A DNA stretch of 64,000 nucleotides, taken from assembly GCA_028023455.1 (NCBI GenBank), contig JAQFVV010013315.1, positions 62,001 to 126,000 of the forward strand, written 5' to 3'. Of this stretch, positions 48,939 through 61,660 are shown piece by piece. Origin of the DNA: Epiperipatus broadwayi. Lineage: Eukaryota > Onychophora > Udeonychophora > Euonychophora > Peripatidae. The notes beneath the pieces were generated by a model that was not told where the DNA came from, made no database searches, and saw nothing but the letters and a program-made list of their open reading frames with translations. Within the stretch, counting starts at the first letter, position 1; each line of letters opens with the position of its first letter. The translations under genes and the position numbers were made by a program.

Positions 48939-49393
48939 GTAAGACATTTTAATTTTTATAATACTATGATTGTTTTATGAATGAGTCTTCATGTGTGTAT
49001 ATATAATGTGTATATGTTGATATGATATACTCACATGGGAATTTTGTCTTAGATTATATATTCATAAATTTTAGTCCCATTTCATTTTTTTTTTCAATAA
49101 GGCAAACATATTTATGATCACTTTTTTAGCAAAGTTCTAAGCTATGTTATTTCAGATTGTAAAAAATTTCCAATAAGAAAACTTTAATTCCATTAAGAGT
49201 TAATATTGTTCTGTACTGTATATTTCATCATAATGTACAATATTATGTGTATTCTCTTTTTTTTTCATTGTTGTTATTATTATTCTTGTTGTTGTTGTTA
49301 TTGTGCATAAGTGATATCGGTACTCATCTTATAGCTAAAGACGCCGTTCTATGGCGCGGTTTTCACGCCAAAACACATTAAAATGCTGTTTCC
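48939..49393 (+). other. Intron 5' portion after the TMTC2-like exon
   Basis: Begins with the consensus donor GTAAGA at 48939. The frame stays open for only a few codons beyond the donor (stop just after 48977), supporting splicing at GAG|GTAAGA. The rest is AT-rich with T/G-rich simple sequence near 49255-49305. No second exon is recognised. Confidence 0.7.
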
Positions 49394-49463
49394 GTGGCCG
49401 ACACGTTCGAACCCGTGTTTTCTACAATACAACTTTTTTGTTGTTCTACAGAATGCAGGCCAC
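49394..49463 (-). other. tRNA-like 70-nt fold inside the intron
   Basis: Minus strand: GTGGCC at the 5' end pairs with GGCCAC at the 3' end, and ACACGGGTTCGAACGTGT forms a T-arm-like hairpin with the invariant GTTCGAA. CAACAAAAAAGTTG can form an internal hairpin. The D arm is not canonical and no normal anticodon arm is visible, so it is more likely a SINE head or tRNA relic than a working tRNA. Confidence 0.35.
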
Positions 49464-50014
49464 TATGTTGCATCACAGTACAGCATGTATGTCACTAAGC
49501 AGCAATTACATTTTACGAATTCACACAATTTATAAAATAATTAAGGCTTGATGAAAGAGTTTGTATTTGAATTGTATTGAAATGTTGTTTTCATTGGATT
49601 TTTTTTTATTTTAAACTATTGAAATGTTCAGATGTTTTAAAACAATAATTATAAGACTTTTTACAATGTACTGTATTGAACTTTTATTTGGGTAAATGTT
49701 AAATATCTATGTTTTATTGAGTTGCAATTAGGTAATGTGTCAAGTAACGTACAGTTAGTAACATTCACGAGACAAAGAAGATTCTACCGTCTGTATATTT
49801 TTGAAATAAAAAATAGCGGTACGAGAAAAATATCCAGTAAGAAAAGTCCAAATGTACAGGTTTTTTTGTAAATTTAATAAAAAGCAAATATTATAAACAT
49901 GTTTAATAAGTAAAGAAGACATTTGTTTGTTGTTTAAAAAAGTTTGAGTTTCTTCTGTCCGAGTACGCTTACGATTTTGAATTTTTTTATTTTAGCATTA
50001 CAAACAAACAGAAC

Positions 50015-50083
50015 ACTAACCCTAAACCTAACTCTAAACTAACCCTAAACCTAACCCTAAACTAACCCTAAATCTAACCATAA
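50015..50083. repeat. Degenerate telomere-like tract
   Basis: CTAACCCTAAACCTAACYCTAAACTAACCC-type units repeat over about 69 bp, resembling (CCCTAA)n with variant units, internal to the sequence. Confidence 0.75.
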
Positions 50084-50136
50084 CAACTTTTTCTTTTATT
50101 ACGATTATAATTTTTTAGTTAAACAACAACAAAAAA

Positions 50137-50320
50137 AGTCGTAACACAAGTAAAAAAATAACCGATAGAAAATTGATAAAAAAAAAAAGCCGTAACACAA
50201 GTAAAAAAATAACCGATAGAAAATTGATAAAAAAAAAGCCGTAACACAAGTAAAAAAATATCCGATAGAAAATTAATAAAAAAAAGCCGTAACACAATTT
50301 AAAAAGTATACGATATAAAA
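50137..50320. repeat. Minisatellite, about 3.7 units of 48-51 bp
   Basis: Units begin at 50137, 50188, 50237 and 50285 with AGYCGTAACACAAGTAAAAA and contain CCGATAGAAAATTGATAAA. Length differences lie in the A runs. The last unit is degenerate. Confidence 0.92.
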
Positions 50321-50831
50321 AACACGAATCAAATTGTAATTTGTTGATTTTATTTTACATTTATTATTATCATTTAAATTGTATATGTTAATAAAAAATA
50401 ATATTTAAAAAAGATGATTTTGTTTTGTTTTTATTTTTGCATTACAAAAAAGCACAGAAAAATTATTAAAATCAACAGCCCGTGAATGTTCATACTTTAT
50501 AGTTTTAGTGTGAAAATGACACCATCCTATGGCATCTTTGTCTATAATACAAGTACCGTGATATCATATAATACATTATTGTTATGTATGTTTCAATATA
50601 TGCATAAAATTACATATCTTCATTTATGTAAGTTAGACTTTTATGATACTTACATATTAGTCTGCTGATGAAATTTTACAAACATTAGTCTGGCAATAAT
50701 TTTCCATTCTTGTGGTTTTGAAAAATAATATGTACATAGTAGCTTTTGACAAACTTATTCAAAGATTTATTTGAAAAAATGATGACCTATTACTTTATGT
50801 ACTGGAAATGACACAAACATCTTCAAACATG
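50321..50831. other. AT-rich non-coding stretch
   Basis: Nothing recognisable. Confidence 0.5.
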
Positions 50832-50845
50832 CATTTATATTTTTA

Positions 50846-51343
50846 AGCCAATTAACATGACCTGATCACTGTTTCTTATGCTTGCTTTTAACTGTTATGA
50901 AACAGGCAAAAATCTCTATATGTATTGCCACTCAGTACAAGCCAGAGTAATCAATAAATGTCAGAAGGCTTGTGCATAAAATCCCCATCTAGTGCATACT
51001 CATCCAATATCCCCAGACTAGTTTCTGGCTTGTGGCTTTTGTCAGTGAGGAGCTTTAGATTTGAGAGCACTGCAACCCTCCAGCAGCCATTTAAGTCGCA
51101 TAGTTTTGTAAGTAAGTAGAGATAAAAGGTGGCTGCTAGAAGGTTGCATTAGATCCTAAGATTTAGGTGCAGTGCTAGCAGATTCAAAGCTCCTCACTGA
51201 CAAAGGCCACAAGCCAGAAACTAGTCTGGGGATATTGGATGAGTAGGCACTAGATGGGGATTTTATGCACAAGCCTTCTGGCATCCATTGATTACTCTGG
51301 CTTGCACTGAGCAGCAATATGTATAGAGATTTTTGCCTGTTTT
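50846..51343 (+). mobile_element. FB1 foldback element, near full length
   Basis: The leader AACATGACCTGATCACTG and TTCTTATGCTTGC precede two long inverted arms. The left arm starts AGGCAAAAATCTCTATATG; the right ends ATGTATAGAGATTTTTGCCTG. The arms pair over about 200 bp and include CCCCAGACTAGTTTCTGGC with its inverse. A perfect 14-bp direct repeat CATTTATATTTTTA flanks it (50832-50845 and 51344-51357). Confidence 0.9.
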
Positions 51344-51456
51344 CATTTATATTTTTATAAAAAATTATCTTCCACTATCTAAACTTATAAAGATTTTTTA
51401 TTTTAAGTAATAGCCATCTATAATTTTATTTAATGGAAATGAAACAAACATATATA

Positions 51457-54400
51457 TTCTAACCTTGCTCTCGTGCATCCTCACTTCAGAATAGTATATG
51501 ATATAAAATAAAATGGGTTCTAGCTCAGTTAATAATTAATAAATAAAATATTCAGCATTAAAATTAAATATTCCACTAGCTCAAATTTAAAATTCGAATA
51601 AGGTTCAATTTATAAAAATAAATTAAATAAATATTTAATATTTTCATGAGACTTGAAGTGAAAATACAGGTGACAAGATAGATTACATTGACCAATATCC
51701 CACAGGATACTACCTCAATGGCATAAGAACACTATCCCCCCTTTATTACTATTTTAAATAACAAACTCATAGTATTCTTACGACTTTAATAACTTCTACT
51801 CACTAAGATTAAACCAATAATTAAATCTTAATCTTCTATTTATAATAATCTAGCTCAAATAAAATAATCTCAGGTTCATAAAGTTTATTCTAAATTAATA
51901 AAAATACGGTAGTAAAATATGAGAAGAGATTTTATGTCATAATCTACTACACTGAAACTAATAATAATAAATAACAGTAATAATATTCTTCATTGTTTAA
52001 CTAATTCTGTATATCTTTTCTTTTTACTATAATTTTATTACCATAATAAAATAATGAAATAATATAATATGATCTTATATTTTCATGTAATGATATAATA
52101 AATACGTGGTAGCATTTTAATAATCTGACAAACAAAATATGTGTGGCAACTGATAGCATATAATTTAATATAATATTGTGATAACTGATTTATGACCAAT
52201 AAAATAATGTAAGATTACGATTATTTAATTATAATGAATACCAATAAAATATTTAAATTCTTACATAATTCTCTATTTATCTTTTTGTGCAAAATTATAT
52301 ATTTGTTTCGATTATTATGCATATATCATGATTTCATGCAGCGATGTGGAGAAATAAATAACTCAGACACAAAATTTTTGAAATAACAAAATTTAACAAA
52401 GTTTATTACTAACAACAAATAAATAAACAATTTATTTACACTATTTACAGTGGATATCCTTAACTTTTTTACTTTACAGTTCGATCTACCGGGTTATAAA
52501 AAAATAATTTATATTTCAATTATATCTTTATTTAGATTTAGGACAAAATTAAAAAAAAAAATGTTACTATTTGGTTTCTCATTATGGTTAACTTATTACA
52601 AATATATTTATCTACTTTACTAGCAACAGCATTTTACCCTTAATATTATTAAACTATCTTATTTTTAAAAATTCATACTTAGAAAACATTCTATAGAAAA
52701 CAAAATTTTATAATGAATATGTATTTCTCAAAATATTAAAAAAATTTCATCTTGCAAAGTCAAAGATGTTACACAAAATATTATCCAAAATTCAGTACTA
52801 GATTTTAGTATTTATCACACAATGTTTACTAATCATAATATATTCTTCCTTAAGCCTTACTTTAGTATGATATAAGTGTAATCATCAATATATTTCTGTT
52901 AATCAATAAACAAAAAATATACTATGCATATTGTTTACATAATTTACTTTGTACTATTGTATTTTAAAAATATGCAATACTTATTTTTCTCTTAAAAAAA
53001 ATAATACTAAAGCATTTAAAATTATTATCACTTTAAAGAAAATATCTTTCTTTAGATACTTTATTTTAAAAAAGTTTATATTTCATTTCCGAAATAAAAT
53101 TCAAAATATATTCTATGATTCTTTTCTTTCCTTAGGATACTTTGGATCTTCAATTTTAAGTTATAACGTCCTATTCCTTCTAAGCAAATAAACCAATCTT
53201 ATACAAAATGATAGCATAACCTAAGTTCTAAATTATTTATCATTTCTCTTAAACATATCTTACTAAACGATGCAGTTACATGAAATAAAGATAGCGAAAA
53301 CAGATGCATAGGATTAAGGAAGAAAGCTAGAATATTACTCTTAACATATCTCAAAATCATGGCACAGTGTGAAGAGGTATGACATTTACCTGCCTAATAT
53401 CCTCTAGTACAGGGACAATTTTAAAGCTATTTCTTCAGCTTTATTAGAACATCAAATATTTAAAGAAATATAAACACTGATATTCACATAAAGACTAAAT
53501 AGGGCTTTGTTAACTTGCTGATATTCACATAAAGACTAAATATTATTTCCATTCCTTATAACATCCTATTTCTTAAAACATCATCTTGGTTTCCTGTTCA
53601 CTAAGTACTTCCAAGCCACTATCTCAACATTATTTCTCAAGATTTTCCACATCTTACATCGATAAATAACTATCTGCATTTACAAAACAATAAATAAAAT
53701 TCATTAATAGTTAAACAATCTAGCTGTTCCACAAGAAAAGTCTGCTTACTTCATTATTCTATATGTCTAATCATATACAATCTACTTAAACAATATTTGA
53801 ATATCCAATAACATGAAAATTTTAAAAGAATCACATAATTATTTGTTATGTTGGATTATATCACTAATAAAAAAAAAATTGTTGTATGCATATTTTCAAA
53901 TCAATCCTATCTCATAATGTTTTTTAAAATGTTGTATGAAATGCAGTACATATAAGTAAAAAACTTTTACACTTCATTCTTCCAATTTATGGATGATCTA
54001 AAGAAAACAAAAAAAATATATACATTATAAATTATCAATAGTTATTATTATTACCAATAACCTTTATCTAGTCATCGTGTTCAGTAGGCTTCCTTTATCC
54101 ACTTGAGCATTGCAGATATAAAAAAAATTCACACCCATACACTTTCTATTAAAATATTTTTAGGTAAATTATTATTAGATTGTTATATTATAAAAATGTT
54201 TATATTAATAAATTGTTTTTATGTTTTTCCTAATCTTATATAAAAATTTAGATTTAAACTAGGTTAACCAAAATAAAAGGAATCAAAACTATAATTACAT
54301 TTTTTCTTGACGATAGTTCCTGATAAGTCCAAAATGCTTATTATTTTCGAGTTTTTTTTTAAATGTTCTCCTCCAAGCACGTTAAAGTTTAAAATAAAAA

Positions 54401-56423
54401 TAATTATTAATCCATTTAATAAAATTTATAGAAAATAATCCTTGGTTTTAGTATTTAGGACGATAATTATTAAATCATAATATTAATTAATCCCGTGAAG
54501 CTTCTTAATCTTTTCTACCAATATTCTCTGCATATCCAATGCATCAATCCATCTAATTTAACTTTAAAAATATTCGATAAACTTTTAAGTATTATTTGTA
54601 TTTCCATGGATACATCTTTTATTCAACTATGTGTTCATTTTTTTATATATGTTTCCTTCTTGATACATTTAAACTTTCATTTGGTATTTTTATATATCAC
54701 TTTAAAAAAAAAAACTTCAAATACTTTTAAATAAATCTTTTCTAAATACATTTTTAAAACAATTCTAAGACTGGATATTTTAATATCAAAAACGCTTCTG
54801 TAACATATTCTCCTGGGTTCTTTCTTTAATTCTTGAAAATATATATATTTTTTTAATTGTTACCTTCAGAAAGTATATAACATTTTACTCCTTTGAATAT
54901 AATATTCTATAAAATGATTCATGAGATATAATTGTCTTATTACTATTTAAAAATAAATCTTGGATAAACTGATAAATAATACGTTTCAATACATTTTTTA
55001 GACTCCGTATAATGTCCGAGCTGTGGTTTTTTATGTATCAGAACAGTTCTTCAGTGAAATATTAATAAAGCTGTATCAATAAATATTCCAAACATTTTTA
55101 CAGTATTACAATTGATATCCATTTTATTCCACAGTATATCCATCCTTTATTGCAAAGCTTAGGTTAAATTTTTAGATAAAATACGACTGGTAAGTACTTT
55201 AAAAATTAGAAAATCATTTCCACGAAGTTTCTAAATTATTATATTTTAACACCCTCTTTTGCAAAAATACTTTTAAAAATTATCAATTAGTTTTTTGCAA
55301 ATAAAACGATAGGAAAGTACTAAAAAAAAAAATTGACTAAAATAAAAAATTTTAAAAAAATACTATCACTTTGAGAGCTGCTAATATACCTTTCTTTGGT
55401 TTCAATACATTATTAATCTCCCCCAATAACCCCGTGCAAATCATATTTATAGTCTGTAAGAATACCTATTCCTATTGGTTAATTCTTACTTTAGCTTGAG
55501 AACAAATTTACATATTTTCAATTTCAAGTAGAATTGAATTTCAAAATTAGAAATTATGACGTAATGAACTTAAAATATAATTTAAAATATTACTTTTAAT
55601 TCAATTATAACTTTATTTAAATTATTTAATCTTTTAAAATAACTTTTAAAATAACATTTAATAACTTATTCCATTTCTTAATATTCAATTTATCTATTTT
55701 TATTTAAATAAAATATTTAATTTTTATATTATGAATGTATTCATCTTTATCACATCATTTAAGCATTTGGAAATAACTACGTAATATTTTAATATTCACT
55801 TCTATGATAAATAATCATTATATTCAACTCTATAATACACAAACTTTGTTATTAAATTCTAACAAGCCTGTGTGTGAAAGTATACATTAAAAGTCACATG
55901 ATTAATAACTTTGACAGACGATTTTTAATCTATTTCTCTGCCCATATTTATAAAATTGATACACTTATTATATTATATAAAATAATTATAAAAAAATTTG
56001 GAAGAATAATTTAGAAAATATAGAATTAAATACAATTCTCACCATCATAAAGTTTATTTTTAAAATATATTATATTAATTTTGACTATTAAATATGATTA
56101 TAAATTTAAACACTGTATTTATTAACTTATCAGTTTTAAACTATTAAATCGAATTTATTAAATATACTTTTAATTTTTATAGCTGTGTTATTTAATATGG
56201 CCAGCTTTTACAACCATATGAAACAATATTTTAAACTTTACTTAACTACTTTTTAAATAATTCGCTTTAATTTTATATACCACGTATTTTCTTTAGCTTT
56301 AAATTGTACTTTAAAAATATAATCGACAAACTATAATTAATGTATTAAAAGAACATATTCTAAAATTTAAAATTTTTAGTAATTGACTGTTATGAACTAT
56401 TACTGGCCTATAGAAAAGGGCAC
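51457..56423 (+). repeat. 5-kb AT-rich dispersed repeat, copy 2
   Basis: Direct-orientation partner of 38501-43242. Copy 2 has an extra segment of about 80 bp near 52005-52088 and a local duplication of CTGATATTCACATAAAGAC at about 53477-53540. Short frames in one copy are broken in the other, so protein coding is unlikely. The 5' and 3' ends again lie in TA runs. Confidence 0.85.
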
Positions 56424-56516
56424 AATATATATATATGTTTTTTTATGTGTGTAATAGAAATGATCTTCCAACAAATAAACTTTTAACAATCTACATTCGT
56501 TACAAGTGGTAACTAA

Positions 56517-56518
56517 AC

Positions 56519-56564
<46 letters not shown>

Positions 56565-56587
56565 GTATATATATATATATATATATA
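56517..56587. repeat. TA microsatellite with ACCAAATATA / TATATTTGGT arms
   Basis: A long TA run enclosed by inverted unique arms, followed by another TA run. Confidence 0.9.
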
Positions 56588-56799
56588 GCTGTTCAATTCT
56601 GTCCATTTATAAAATGTTGTTTCTTAACATCACTGCAGTAGACTGAAATTTCCTATCTTAAATCATGTTTCATTATGAAAGTACTTTCTTTTGACAATTA
56701 TGAACAAAACAGCTCCATTGTTTGTCCCAACTGTGGACGTAAAGTGTAATATCATGGCCATTTGCACAGACTTTTTCTGAGGGCAAAAGCCATACTTTT

Positions 56800-57286
56800 G
56801 AATTAATTTTGTAAATGAATATTAGATAATATTCCAATGAGGAGAAAGTTTTTGGTCAAAATGTTGGTTTTGGACTGATTTTACGATTTCAACTAGGTGG
56901 TGATGTCATAAAAGAATGCTGTCATGAATAATTGATGATCTGGTAAAAGAAACATGGACACATGATTTATTATTCATCTTAAATTTTTCCCAAAATGAAT
57001 GTGCATAGTATTTTTTATTCTTTTTTGTAAAAATTACTAAAAAGGTTTTTTTTTTTTTGCAGAAAAGAATAAAAATACTATTTACATTCATTTTGGGAAA
57101 AATTTAAGATGAAGAGTAAATCATGTGTCCATGTTCTTTTTGCCAGATCACCAATTATTCATGCCAGTATTCTTTTATGACATCACCGCATAGTTGAAAT
57201 CGTAAAATCAGTCCAAAACCAATATTTTGACCAAAAATTTTCTCCTCATTGGAATATTATTTAATATTCATTTACAAAATTAATTC
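56800..57286. mobile_element. 487-bp near-perfect palindromic element
   Basis: The arms of about 225 bp (56800-57025 and 57060-57286) are reverse complements with few mismatches. Ends are GAATTAATTTTGTAAATGAA and its complement, with TTAA three bases inside each end. The spacer is T-rich. No protein coding. It may be a TTAA-targeting MITE or a foldback of unknown class. Confidence 0.85.
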
Positions 57287-57928
57287 ATTTTCTTTTTAAA
57301 AGATTGTAAATGTGATTAATTCGGTGTTTAGATAAATATTTGTTTGTGCTGGCAACTTCCACACCATTGGACTAATACCTAAATACTCCTTTTATATATA
57401 TAATTTTAAATTATACTCAAATTATTTTTAAATTATCATTATTATTTTCAACTATTATCTAATCACTGCAGTGTAAATAATAATTGTGAATTATATTTTC
57501 AGCTTGAAATTCAATTTTAGGTATTAATGCTAATCGTATTAAAATGTTTTATATACTATCAAAATGTAAGTTAGAGAATGCTGACACTTGATAAAAAAGA
57601 AAATTTAATATAATTGTTTGTTAAAATCTTTATTGATTTAAATATAAAAGTATAAATAATCAAATTAGGATTTAATCACAACAAAATTAAGATTGAATAA
57701 AGAAAAATAATAGCAGAAAGCATTTTTTTAAAAGATTTATTTCTAAAAAGCTAAGAAATAGGATGAATGTGTGATTTGCATAAAGCAGAATTCTTTTAAA
57801 GAAACCTTTGATGTCAACATTTGTCCTTTATTACATTAAGTTAAGCAAATTTGATACAAATAAATATTTTAACAACATATAAACCGATATATCAAACTTT
57901 TTACATATGGTGATTTATTTTACCTAGA
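57287..57928. other. AT-rich non-coding stretch
   Basis: Nothing recognisable. Confidence 0.5.
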
Positions 57929-57929
57929 C

Positions 57930-57998
57930 CAGGTGTGTCCAGCCTGCAGACAGTAAGTCATGTATGGCGCTTTTGTGATTCTTTACATGGCACATTCG
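57930..57998 (+). mobile_element. Possible hAT terminus fragment
   Basis: CAGGTGTGTCCAGCCTGCAG and the following TATGGCGCTTTTGTGATTC resemble the CAGGGGTGGCCAACCTGCGG...GCGGCCCTTTTG end of Charlie-like hAT elements. No second terminus was identified. Confidence 0.35.
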
Positions 57999-58519
57999 AT
58001 ATTAAAACAAATTTAAAGCATTTTTATATACTATAAATTAAAATTCAATCTATTTAGATCGAGTTAATTATAACAAACATAAATTATATTTATAAGTTTG
58101 CATATCTTTTTTTTACTGCGTGTAAATAAATATAATTTTCAATCTACAGTACTTTTAATAATGTTCTTGTTATTATTGTTTTATTGCCAAAAGTTTAAAC
58201 TATGTGTATTTTCGTAAATATTTATAGGATAGTTTATTAAAGTGCAGTCTAAAATAAAATTGTGTATATTATAATACATAAAAGATGCAGATATATATAA
58301 ATGAAATAAAAATAGAAACAGATGATGCAGCTCACTAAAAATCCTGGATGTAAATCTGTTAATAAGGACTAAAATTTCTCTTATCTGGTTACTCTTATCA
58401 AAAACAATAAGTTGTTAAAAATATTGCAGAAACAGAGCATCTGTAGTAAAAAAAAAATTAGCATTAATAAAGTACTATCAATAATGATTTAATAATAAAC
58501 TTGCTCCAGCCCAATTAAG
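57999..58519. other. AT-rich non-coding stretch
   Basis: Nothing recognisable. Confidence 0.5.
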
Positions 58520-58530
58520 TATAAGTTAAG

Positions 58531-58981
58531 TAAACATCACGTGATCATCATTATTTATGTTTAAATAAGCTGTTTATACAGAGTATAACAAATCTCTCCA
58601 TACAGTAGCACGTCTCAGTGTAAATCAGAGTAATCAATGGATGCGGGAAGATTTGTGTATAAAATCCCTATCTAGTGCCTACTCATCAAATATCCCCAGA
58701 CTAGTTTCTTGCTTGGGGCTTTCGTCAGTGAGGAGTCTTGGATTAGCTAATAAAGTAAAAGGTAGCTGCTGGAGGGTTGCATTACATTTTAAGATCGAGG
58801 TGCAGTGCTCTCAGATCCAAAACTCCTCACTGGTGAAAGCCACAAGCTAGAAACTAGTCTGGGGATATTGTATGAGTAGGCACTAAATAGGAATTTTATG
58901 CACAAACCTTCCTGCATCCATTGATTACTCTGGCTTACACTGAGTTACACTACTGTATGGAGAATTTTGCCTCTGTATAAA
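58531..58981 (+). mobile_element. FB1 foldback element, near full length
   Basis: The leader AACATCACGTGATCATC is followed by inverted arms: TTTATACAGAG...CTCTCCATACAGTAG at the left and CTACTGTATGGAGAATTTTGCC...TATAAA at the right. The central part has CCCCAGACTAGTTTC and its inverse. A possible target duplication TATAAGTTAAG / TATAAATTAAA has two mismatches. Confidence 0.85.
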
Positions 58982-58992
58982 TATAAATTAAA

Positions 58993-59520
58993 CAGAAAAA
59001 ACAATAAGAATAAAGTTGCATTTTATAAAATAGTTAATGTAGACTTAACTTAGAGAGAATTTTTTTAAAAAAATTTCTCTAAATTAAATGTTTTTTTAGT
59101 CTTTATGTAGGTAACAGAAGTGATGATTTTATGTAAGGCATTAGATCATGGTTGAAAGTTGTAGAAAACTTATGATATTTAAGTCTTTCAGCCTTTTTTG
59201 TTTGCCTTTTGAAAAAAGTAATTTGAAAGCTTTGATAATAAACTCTTTCTTACTGCATTCCTTCAATCTTTCTTTTCTTTGTCAATAAATAATCTGCTTT
59301 CAGAAATAGTGTTTAGAAATGCAAATCTACCCTAAAAATTTCTGCAAAAAATCATAACTATTGATTTTATATAATGTGTTAAATTGGGAAAATTTTTAAT
59401 CCTACTTGTATGTGTTGGTGTCATTATTTTCTAATTTTATTCAACTTTAATGTAATATTTTTTTGAATTTTAACAACACTCTCTCTATATATTGTATGGA
59501 AGAAGTGATAGAAATAAATA
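58993..59520. other. AT-rich non-coding stretch
   Basis: Contains a small palindrome at about 59051-59082 (TTAGAGAGAATTT... against its complement). Nothing else recognised. Confidence 0.45.
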
Positions 59521-59600
59521 TTTTTTTTTGTAAGCCCTGCCAAAAAGGTGTGGGTAAGCAGAGTGAGCTCTGTGGTGTTAGACACCAAAGATTATAATTG
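59521..59600 (-). other. Possible A-tailed retroposed fragment
   Basis: On the minus strand a GC-richer segment (TTTGGTGTCTAACACC ... GGCAGGGCTTAC) ends in a run of about ten A. That is the look of a small retroposed RNA, but the source is unknown and no clear target duplication is seen. Confidence 0.3.
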
Positions 59601-61660
59601 GTAAATAAAAACAAAACAAAAAGAATAATATTTAACATTTTAAAATTTTATTAGGCCAAGTTGTTTACAATGAACAATATTTCATGAGGCATACTGCTTG
59701 TAAAGGTTACCCTTATTTGATGTAAAGAAATATGAGAATTTTTGGAAATTTCAAGAATATAAAGTGTAGTTATGCATAATTGATTTAAGTAAACTTGCTA
59801 GAGTTTTTTAAGTAAATTTACAAAAATTTTACAATTATTCAAGTCTATATGCTCTCAATTACAATACTGATGATGAATCAAATAATTTGACAAATTCACC
59901 TCTATTGAGAAAAGTAATTTGATTTGAAGGAATAGAGCAACAACAGAAGAATCGTATGCATTAATAGTTAATAATGATTTTGGATTTTATGTACTACATG
60001 AGAATGGTGGAAAGTTTAATTTTTATGAAAGAAAAATAGTATGACTATATGAGATTAAGAAATAATAAACTCTAAACATTTATGTGCTTTTATTGTTTGG
60101 GAATTCATAAGAAATTTAAATTATGGAAATTGCCAGAACTGCAAACCTAAGACCTTACATTTTATTGCCTGACACCCTATCTCTGTCCTAAACCATGCAC
60201 ACACACACACACCTGAATCTATGGTCTAACTATTATGCTTTATTAACCCACATTTGGAAAAATATTTTAATAAAAGAAATATAAAATTATTTATTTTATG
60301 TGAGTGCTTATGTGATAGAATGCCATCATCAATCATGTTTCAATCATTCTTTTATTTTGTTTACTCAGCACTTAGTCATGGGTTTGCTCTCTCCCTCTTT
60401 CTTTTGATTTATTATAACCACATTTTTGTCATAATTTCTTGTTTTTATTTTTTTGTAAAATTACTATTGTTTAGTGTCTTATTGCATACACATTTTTCAA
60501 TTAAATTCTATTATAGGTGTATGTACATATATTAATTATATATATTATTTTGCTATTATCCATAAGAACCAGTTACAGTTGGGACATAGATCACTATTGT
60601 GTGTGGGAGTATTTATATATATATTAAAATTAGATATGAGAATATTATAAGTAAATAAGTAATCTTAATACAGATATAAAACATGATGTTCATCTTATGA
60701 TTATAAAAATAAAGTTGTATATAAAAAGATAAAAGTTGAAGTGAATCTAAAACCTGAGAGTTTAAAAATAAAGTCAATCCTTAGAAGTTGTATGGCAGAA
60801 ATATCATATGGAAACCAAGATAGGTCAATCTTATAGATAATAAAAGTGAAATGAGGCTACAACATCCTAGAATGTAAAAGCAAATCAGTAATTCTATATC
60901 ATATGGTAAGAAAATAAAAGAAATAAAAACTTTACCTATGACAACACCATATCATGTATAGAGTGAAAATTCTTATAGGAATATTTTGTGATGCAATAAT
61001 ATGCTTTAACAGAAAATAATAATAGGACTTAATGTAAAAAAAAATGAAGAGATGAATTTTCTAGTTAAATATTATAAAAATAGGATAGTATTTAACTCAA
61101 TAGATTGTAATAATTAAAAATTACATCCATAGAAAAACTGGGAAAAAATCTGAAAAACGTAAATGTAAAAGCAGTAGGAACTATAGAAATGAAAATAAGA
61201 TTCAAAAATGAAATTATAAAGAGAAAATGAAAATCAAAGCATCAACATGATTGTAATAAAAGCTTCTGTGCAGATATTGAAAATTTCAGATAGTATTCAA
61301 CATGATGTAAGATTTACACTATATACTAATATACACAGTTTAGTTATTTTTAAGTCACCTGTATCTAAATACAATTTAATTTCAAAATTCTGTATATTAA
61401 GATATTAAGGAAAGTACAGATATGAAAACTGCACAATGATAAATTGAAAGAGAAGGAGAGAAAAACATGTATGCATAAATTTACTGTTATCAAATCTAGG
61501 TATGTTCATATATGAATATGCTTAATTCTTTTTCATTTTTCTTTTGATGAAAATTGATGTTAATGAACTGCAAAAGATATATTGTTTTTTATTATATTTA
61601 TATACTGAACTATTTCCACCATCTAATATTAAATATTGAATGTCTTTAGATTCTCCCTTT
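59601..61660. other. AT-rich non-coding stretch
   Basis: A minus-strand patch at 60138-60205 has weak tRNA-like boxes. From 60640 to 61300 the sequence is A-rich and purine-biased. No gene recognised. Confidence 0.4.

Noticed and set aside
50115-50297. Minus-strand repetitive hydrophobic frame
   Set aside because: Translation of the 48-51-bp minisatellite; not a gene. It is also not a CRISPR array, since there are no unique spacers.
38501-56423. One giant LTR retrotransposon with the two 4.8-kb repeats as LTRs
   Set aside because: The repeats lack TG...CA ends. The interior holds a host exon and other insertions rather than gag-pol.
56400-56606. Minus-strand frame with Tyr-Ile repeats
   Set aside because: Translation of a TA microsatellite.
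58641-58850. 69-codon frame
   Set aside because: Lies within the FB1 foldback arms.
60138-60205. Minus-strand tRNA-like boxes
   Set aside because: Boxes are too degenerate and there is no tail or target duplication.
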